Below are positions 59,194 to 64,000 of a stretch of 64,000 bases of DNA, in pieces. Origin of the DNA: Salinirubrum litoreum (GTDB lineage: Archaea; Halobacteriota; Halobacteria; Halobacteriales; Haloferacaceae); contig NZ_JAJCVJ010000002.1 in the NCBI RefSeq assembly GCF_020567425.1, forward strand, positions 1 to 64,000, read 5' to 3'. Below the pieces are notes generated by a model. It was not told the DNA's origin and did no database searches. It saw only the letters and a list, made by a program, of their open reading frames with translations. Each line of letters starts with the position of its first letter. The stretch's first letter is position 1. A program made the translations under genes and the position numbers.

Positions 59194-60519
59194 CTAGGCG
59201 TACTCGGTTCGGTCGTGAACGGACTCTGAGGCTCCCTCGATCGCGTTCAGATACTGGCGGGCGCTCTCTTCGAGAGCCGTGACGTAGTCGTCGTACGTAT
59301 CTACGTCGGGGTTGGTGGCGAGTTCGATCGATCGCAGTGGGTACGTTCCCATCACGCTCGACTCTTTTCGCTCACCACCCGTCTGCGGATAGACGATCGC
59401 ACCGGGAGCTTCGAGGGCCAAAATATACGAAGTCAGCTGGTACACGTCGCCTGAAGAGGTCGATCCTGTTTTCCACTTGGCGTCAGCCACGGTGACTGGC
59501 GTGCCATCGTCACGAGTCACGAGTACGTCGGGGCGCATTGTTACTGCATGTGGGCCTTCGACGAGGTTCGGTATCGAGGCCTGTCCTTCTACCTGGAGAT
59601 TGCTGATGTTCTTCGCTGCCGCTCGAAATGCCCGTTCGACTATCCGCTCGAACACGTCGTTCATATTGACGAATAGCGCCAGCGAGCGGCGCTCTCCCGC
59701 CCGCACGTCTTCGAAGAACTCGCGTGCGAGGATCAACCGTGCCAGTTCGAGTAGTGCCTCGTAGTGGTCGTTCAAGCGTGAGAGCTCGATCTGCCGAAGG
59801 TCGGTCATCGAAACCGGTTCCACAGAAACGAACTCCCGAAGCTGTTGCTCCTGCTGTTTCAGTCGACTAGATAGCTTCTCATTCTGCACGAGCAGCAAGA
59901 GAATCCGTAGTGAGGCGAGAACCGTCTGGTTCAACAGGTTGTCCGTAGTGAATTCGTCGTACTCGACTGCGAAATCGGTCGTCACGGCGGTCGGTCGCTG
60001 GAGCTGTCGCTGTACGTCTATTCGGCCTTGAACGTGGTTCCGAATCTCGCGCCTCCTGGTGTAGTCACGGTGAAGCCCGTGATCGAGGACGGTCTGGAGT
60101 TCAGCCTGGAAGAGCACGCCGAGTGCATCGAAGAACGACGATGCACTGGTGAACGACGTCTCGAAGTCGAACGTCTCCACGGGTGTATCGAACGCGTACT
60201 GTAGCGCCCAGAGCAGCCGTGTCACCGTCTGTTTTGGCGTCACTTCGATCTGTAGCCCGCTGGGAAGCGTGATCGTTCCCACGTGAGAACCGGTTTCGAT
60301 GATCACCAAACCGTCGCTGGTGAATGAGGTGTCGAGCGGCGTCGTCTGGCCCAGATCGTCGAGTGACTCCAGGAACGTGATGTCTCTCTGGCCGAGTTCG
60401 ATCGGGTGAGAACTGTCGTGCTCTTCGAGCGAGACGACGTCTCCATCACGGTTCGATCCGGCCCCGCTTTCTGCTCGGATCGGTGACCCGAGTCGACCGG
60501 TGGTGACGGAGTCACTCAT
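59194..60519 (-). CDS. mcrC: McrC nuclease subunit (system 2)
   Basis: 441 residues of classical McrC type. The N-terminal wing (FTSDGLVIIETGSHVGTITLPSGLQIEVTPK, LLWALQYAFDTPVE), a helical middle (VQGRIDVQRQLQRP; DNLLNQTVLASLRILLLLV) and the C-terminal PD-(D/E)XK nuclease (MRPDVLVTRDDGTPVTVADAKWK at about 327-349) are all recognisable, as is the trailing VYQLTSYILALEAPGAIVYP. It starts 8 bases inside the end of mcrB. Convergent with the helicase operon, 32 bases apart. Confidence 0.92.
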   Translation of the reverse strand: MSDSVTTGRLGSPIRAESGAGSNRDGDVVSLEEHDSSHPIELGQRDITFLESLDDLGQTTPLDTSFTSDGLVIIETGSHVGTITLPSGLQIEVTPKQTVTRLLWALQYAFDTPVETFDFETSFTSASSFFDALGVLFQAELQTVLDHGLHRDYTRRREIRNHVQGRIDVQRQLQRPTAVTTDFAVEYDEFTTDNLLNQTVLASLRILLLLVQNEKLSSRLKQQEQQLREFVSVEPVSMTDLRQIELSRLNDHYEALLELARLILAREFFEDVRAGERRSLALFVNMNDVFERIVERAFRAAAKNISNLQVEGQASIPNLVEGPHAVTMRPDVLVTRDDGTPVTVADAKWKTGSTSSGDVYQLTSYILALEAPGAIVYPQTGGERKESSVMGTYPLRSIELATNPDVDTYDDYVTALEESARQYLNAIEGASESVHDRTEYA

Positions 60520-63121
60520 CTCGGAACACCCGCGCTTCTTCGACGAACGACCGAAGGCCTCGTTCGAGAGCCGTAACCTCCTCCTCGGTGAGTTCGTCTA
60601 TGGCGAGTGTAGGTTCGGTGAAGGAGCCATCGTCTCCTGCGTCCGGGTTCCAGTTGTGCTCGTAGCCGTCGATGTCGTCGAAGACGTGGCCTGCTCGTTC
60701 GATGAATTCCCGAGTGAGTGGGTTCTCGTCCCGGTCGTGTAACCAATTCCACCGGAATCCGATTTCTCCCTTCTGATCGATCTTGATGATTCCGACACCG
60801 GGATCGACATCGTCCGACTTCACCATCACAGACGCGTTGTTCTCGCCTCGGCCCGCGTCCAACCAGCCGACCTCTTCACCGACGTCGAGTACTCTGTCGA
60901 TCTGTGCTGCCGACTCGTCGTTGAGCGTCGACGGTAGTCGTTGACGGAACGTGTCGGGTGTTCGTTCCCCGGCAGCCCACGGATCTTCCGCATCTTGCTG
61001 TACTGTTTCGGTAGTACCCCCATCAGACTCAGCAGCGACAGATCGAGGGAGTGGGACGGGATCGTCTATACCCGCGAGGTCGCACAGTGCACTGTACAGG
61101 TCGTGGACGTCGAACGATCGAATCCGTTCGGTGTCCCAGTCTACCAGTCGATCGCCCGTCTCACGCAGGAGCTCGTCACGAAGGCGGTCGAACTGACCGA
61201 AGTAGTATTCCTCGAGCTGTGGGAGGATGTCGTAGCGCCAGGCATCGGAAAGCTCCTGTGCCGAATCGTGGCCGAGAAGATGCGTGTGTCCCAACTGCTT
61301 TCCCTTCCCGAGTTGCGGGGCTTCCAAGATACGTTCGTTCAGCGTTCGAACTGCGAGAACACTGGCGCCCAAGAGACGTTCTCTGGGTTGGACTGCATCA
61401 GAGCGTTCTGTGACAGCGCTTCGTGGCTCGGTGTTTTCCGTGTCGTACTCCCCGAACACCAACTCCATGTTCGGCGGGAAGTCGATGAACCGGAACCGCC
61501 GACGTAGTGCAGTGTCGACCAGCGCGATCGACTGGTCGGCCGTGTTCATCGTCCCGATGACGTAGAGGTTCGACGGAATCGTGAACGTCTCCCCCGAGTG
61601 GGCAAGCTCGGTCTCGAAGCTATCCCGCTTGTCGGCTTCGAGGAGCGTGATCACTTCACCGAGTATCTGCGCGAGGTTTCCGCGGTTGATCTCGTCGATG
61701 ATGAGGACGAACGGCGGTGGGCTCTCACCGTCCTCAGTCGCTCGCAGGGCGTCGGATGCATTCTCGGCGATCTTCTTCAGGACACCGTCTTCGACTCGGT
61801 AGGAGACGCTCCCGGAGTCGGTCGCATCGGCAGTCAACCCCTCGATGAAGTCCTCGTATGAGAACGAGGGGTGGAACGTGACCGACCGAACCTGACTCTG
61901 TGTCGGTTCGCCTTCGGTTCGCTCATTTACCCACCAGTCGGCGAACCGCTTCGCCTCGAACGTCTTACTCGTACCAGGTGGACCGTAGAAGACGACTTGC
62001 TTCGCGATGTCGAGCTGGCGTTCGACTACGTCAGCTATCGGCGGTCGCTCGGGCCGGTTCGGTTCGGTGATTCCGTTGAGAGTGTGGTAGCTCTCAAGGA
62101 CTGACTCGAACTTCGAGAGTACGTCCCCCGCAGTCACGTCTTCTTCGGTTACCCGTTCGAGGTCGCGTTGCTGCTTCCACTCCCCACCACGCTTCTCGTC
62201 GCCAACGTGGAGTCCGTACGAGAGGCGATCCCCGTGGAACCCCAGATACAGTTGGTACGCTTCAGTCTGGCTCTCGTGGGTAGCCGGAAATATCGCTAGC
62301 CATGCGAAGTCGTCGAGTTTGTGACGTGGCTCTGAGTGATTGACGATATGCTGGGTCGACTCCAATGCGCCACTCTGCTCGAGAAAAAAGTCGGATAACG
62401 TCTGAAGGTACGTATTCAGTCGAGGCTTGTAGTAGTCGTAGTATAGCTGGCCGACCGTAGTGAACGGCGTATAACCCTGAGCGATGTTCTTCTCGTGACT
62501 CTCGTTCTCTTCGTCGATGAACGTAACCAGTTCGTCGATCGTTAACCCGCTTTGCGATTTAATCGACTGAAGTGCTCGGAAACGGACTCCGTTGATCTTG
62601 TCGTCGCCTTCGTACTGGTTCGCTTTGGCCGTCAGATAGGGTCCCGGAAGACGTCGAATTGCCTCGAAGAAACTCTTCGTCTCCTCAGGTCCCTCTTCCA
62701 GGAGTTCCTGTCGGTACTCGTGAATTCGCTGTGAAGTCTGCCGAACGGATTGGAGAAGGAATGTTGCGAAGGATTCGGGAACAGGATCGGCACTGATATG
62801 CTCGAAGAACCGTTCGAGGTCAGCAGGTTCGACACTGAAGCTGTACTGATCGTTGAGGTTTTTCGAGAGGCGCCTGACCAAAGTCTGATAGAGGCTCCGT
62901 TTTTCCGCAGCTGTTAGCGTCTCGATCGTCTCAACAGCTGCGTTGTTCAGTCGTTCTTCTCTCGCGGGTCCCCAATCAGCGAAATAACGTAGTACTCCCC
63001 GAAGTGCGGCTTCCGAGTAATCTGTCTCCTCGGTCGTACTCGGAACGGGAACGAGGTGATACGCGTTTTTCAGTTCTTGTGTATCAAAGTAATAGCCCTC
63101 AATTTCGAGTGTACTTGGCAT
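60512..63121 (-). CDS. mcrB: McrB GTPase/ATPase with DUF3578-like N-terminal domain (system 2)
   Basis: 869 residues. The N-terminal 360 residues contain a MrcB_N/DUF3578-like region (FAWLAIFPATHESQTEAYQL; HGDRLSYGLHVGDEKRGGEW). The AAA+ motor shows Walker A GPPGTSKT (about 378-385), the VTFHPSFSYEDFIEGL motif, Walker B VLIIDEINRGNLAQILGEVI and the McrB signature GTMNTADQSIALVDTALRRRF (about 523-543). A C-terminal extension (about 720-869, VMVKSDDVDPGVGIIKIDQK) is extra. The first gene of the operon, it is read leftward. Its N-terminal sensor is unrelated to that of system 1, so the two systems should recognise different targets. Confidence 0.92.
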   Translation of the reverse strand: MPSTLEIEGYYFDTQELKNAYHLVPVPSTTEETDYSEAALRGVLRYFADWGPAREERLNNAAVETIETLTAAEKRSLYQTLVRRLSKNLNDQYSFSVEPADLERFFEHISADPVPESFATFLLQSVRQTSQRIHEYRQELLEEGPEETKSFFEAIRRLPGPYLTAKANQYEGDDKINGVRFRALQSIKSQSGLTIDELVTFIDEENESHEKNIAQGYTPFTTVGQLYYDYYKPRLNTYLQTLSDFFLEQSGALESTQHIVNHSEPRHKLDDFAWLAIFPATHESQTEAYQLYLGFHGDRLSYGLHVGDEKRGGEWKQQRDLERVTEEDVTAGDVLSKFESVLESYHTLNGITEPNRPERPPIADVVERQLDIAKQVVFYGPPGTSKTFEAKRFADWWVNERTEGEPTQSQVRSVTFHPSFSYEDFIEGLTADATDSGSVSYRVEDGVLKKIAENASDALRATEDGESPPPFVLIIDEINRGNLAQILGEVITLLEADKRDSFETELAHSGETFTIPSNLYVIGTMNTADQSIALVDTALRRRFRFIDFPPNMELVFGEYDTENTEPRSAVTERSDAVQPRERLLGASVLAVRTLNERILEAPQLGKGKQLGHTHLLGHDSAQELSDAWRYDILPQLEEYYFGQFDRLRDELLRETGDRLVDWDTERIRSFDVHDLYSALCDLAGIDDPVPLPRSVAAESDGGTTETVQQDAEDPWAAGERTPDTFRQRLPSTLNDESAAQIDRVLDVGEEVGWLDAGRGENNASVMVKSDDVDPGVGIIKIDQKGEIGFRWNWLHDRDENPLTREFIERAGHVFDDIDGYEHNWNPDAGDDGSFTEPTLAIDELTEEEVTALERGLRSFVEEARVFRDE

Positions 63122-63202
63122 CTACCGGGACATGAGTGTTCTCTGGCATAGGTGTTTTCGTGGAAGGAGTTTCGATGCATCCCGAATTCGGAACGCGTGG
63201 AC

Positions 63203-63361
63203 TTACTGCTCGTGACTGGTGTTTGAGTCGGCGAGACACCGGGTGAGACAGAGTGCCTGCTCGGTATCGTCGGTAATCGCCCCCGCTGGCTGATTCGACG
63301 TTCCGGGGCTGACCGTCTCCCGGAGCGTGACCGTGGGCGCATTCGATCTCGGAAAATAACT
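63203..63361 (-). pseudogene. Possible gene fragment downstream side of window
   Basis: An open stretch without start codon ending APTVTLRETVSPGTSNQPAG...LCLTRCLADSNTSHEQ. Its high GC3 is coding-like, but a TAG precedes it in frame. No family is recognised. The surrounding 63122-63590 otherwise shows no supported gene. Confidence 0.3.
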
Positions 63362-63590
63362 CTAACTCGGCCGGGCAACCGGGGGCGTCACTAGAGGGGA
63401 TGCTCAGTAAGACGTTCTCTACCTGCTGACTGTTGATACTGCGACCCACACTACCCGGTCGCAAAAGTGGTCCTAACGGTAGGAGGCCGATCTAAGCTCT
63501 TCTCAGTCTCCGTCTCGTAGTTCGCCACTGACCTCCACGAGGTGTTTTCGCTTCCGTCCCGTCACCTCACAGCTAGTTCACCCATCTCCC

Positions 63591-63860
63591 TCAACCTGAT
63601 ACTGAAGTCTCGAAAGCTGTCTCTCGACGGAAGACCATCTGTATCGGGAACTCGTCGCCACTCACATCGTACTCAGGAAGCCGCTGCAACTCGTCTGCAG
63701 GAGCACATGCAGTCAGTGCCAGTAAGTGTGCATCGAGCAGGTCGTCGACTCCTGCATCCTGCTCGGCCTGTTTCAAACTCTCCGCGAGCGAGCGCCAGTC
63801 ATCCCTCTCGCATCTCTGGGCACTGAAACACCGATCCACGATCCCAACATGCCAAACAGC
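63591..63860 (-). pseudogene. Possible C-terminal gene fragment
   Basis: Coding-like minus-strand frame ending RCERDDWRSLAESLKQAEQD...DLLDAHLLALTACAPADELQ...GDEFPIQMVF plus a short tail. No credible start codon is present, and the frame becomes low-complexity beyond 63860, where an oppositely oriented gene begins. Probably the remaining tail of a truncated gene. Confidence 0.3.
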
Positions 63861-63888
63861 TATGTTCCAACACCTCCAGCAGTGGTCT

Positions 63889-64000
63889 ATGTCGGGCGGT
63901 CCCATCGATATCGAGGAGTTCGAGAGCGCCGATGCCGACGAGTTCGACGAACGGACTGACACCGAGCGCATCGTGCTGTTTCTCGACGACCACGACGACC
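63889..64000 (+). CDS. Small acidic protein, probably HTH-type, cut by window edge
   Basis: Product starts MSGGPIDIEEFESADADEFD and continues ERTDTERIVLFLDDHDD to the edge. Small haloarchaeal wHTH regulators often begin with such an acidic lead-in followed by a helix of this type. An in-frame ATG at 63862 could extend it by 9 residues. Identity cannot be settled without the rest. Confidence 0.5.
   Translation, partial: MSGGPIDIEEFESADADEFDERTDTERIVLFLDDHDD

Noticed and set aside
63099-63464. 121-codon minus-strand frame after mcrB
   Set aside because: It overlaps the better-looking fragment in another frame and the mcrB start; no family, and its composition changes midway.

Overview
The window is haloarchaeal. 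Predicted proteins are strongly acidic (Asp/Glu-rich), codon third positions favour G/C, many genes look leaderless with a TATA element about 25-30 bases upstream of the start codon, and the families present (haloarchaeal zinc-ribbon regulators, DUF6166, SWIM, HicBA, IS200/IS605 elements with TnpA overlapping TnpB) are typical of halophilic archaea. Almost nothing is core metabolism. It reads as a long accessory or defence island, on a chromosome or megaplasmid, with one tRNA-Gln near the middle.

Layout. 0-9 kb: an IS200-type transposase cut by the window edge, which truncates a DUF234 ATPase; small zinc-finger and SWIM genes; a PD-(D/E)XK nuclease; DUF6166; a cytochrome P450; and a three-gene operon ending in an NrS-1-type primase/polymerase domain. 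Several of these small genes share a promoter-proximal GGGTGC element. 9-33 kb: a DUF2332 protein, a TrkA-type protein, a Ni/Co-transporter-like protein, two SnoaL paralogues and, mainly, toxin-antitoxin loci: VapBC-like, HTH/nucleotidyltransferase, CopG/RelE (decayed toxin), PIN, Fic, TumE/TumA-like, HicBA and UPF0175/DUF3368. A complete IS200/IS605 element and non-autonomous elements with IS6-like ends lie among them; one, at 31431-31913, has a perfect 8-bp target duplication.

33-48 kb: PD-(D/E)XK and HNH nucleases, tRNA-Gln(CTG), a McrBC system with PUA/EVE-like N-terminal domains, then an AT-rich stretch (39.9-44.9 kb) of poorly known genes. This stretch includes a cytosolic protein plus four-helix membrane protein pair that resembles phage RexA/RexB in layout, set between repeated small zinc-finger and membrane-peptide modules. 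A repeat lipoprotein, a damaged acetyltransferase, a MazG-type pyrophosphatase and a second HNH nuclease with PUA and SANT-like domains follow.

48-63 kb: a convergent/divergent block of large DNA-processing genes. These are a two-gene PLD nuclease plus 643-residue partner operon, a divergent AddB/AddA-like (nuclease/helicase) operon, and a second, unrelated McrBC system. The last 0.9 kb holds gene fragments and the start of a small acidic protein that runs off the window.

Together the genes suggest layered protection against foreign DNA (modification-dependent restriction, nucleases, candidate abortive-infection membrane effectors) with many addiction modules, in a region reshaped repeatedly by small mobile elements. 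Functions are assigned from visible motifs and remembered family features; no database search was run.
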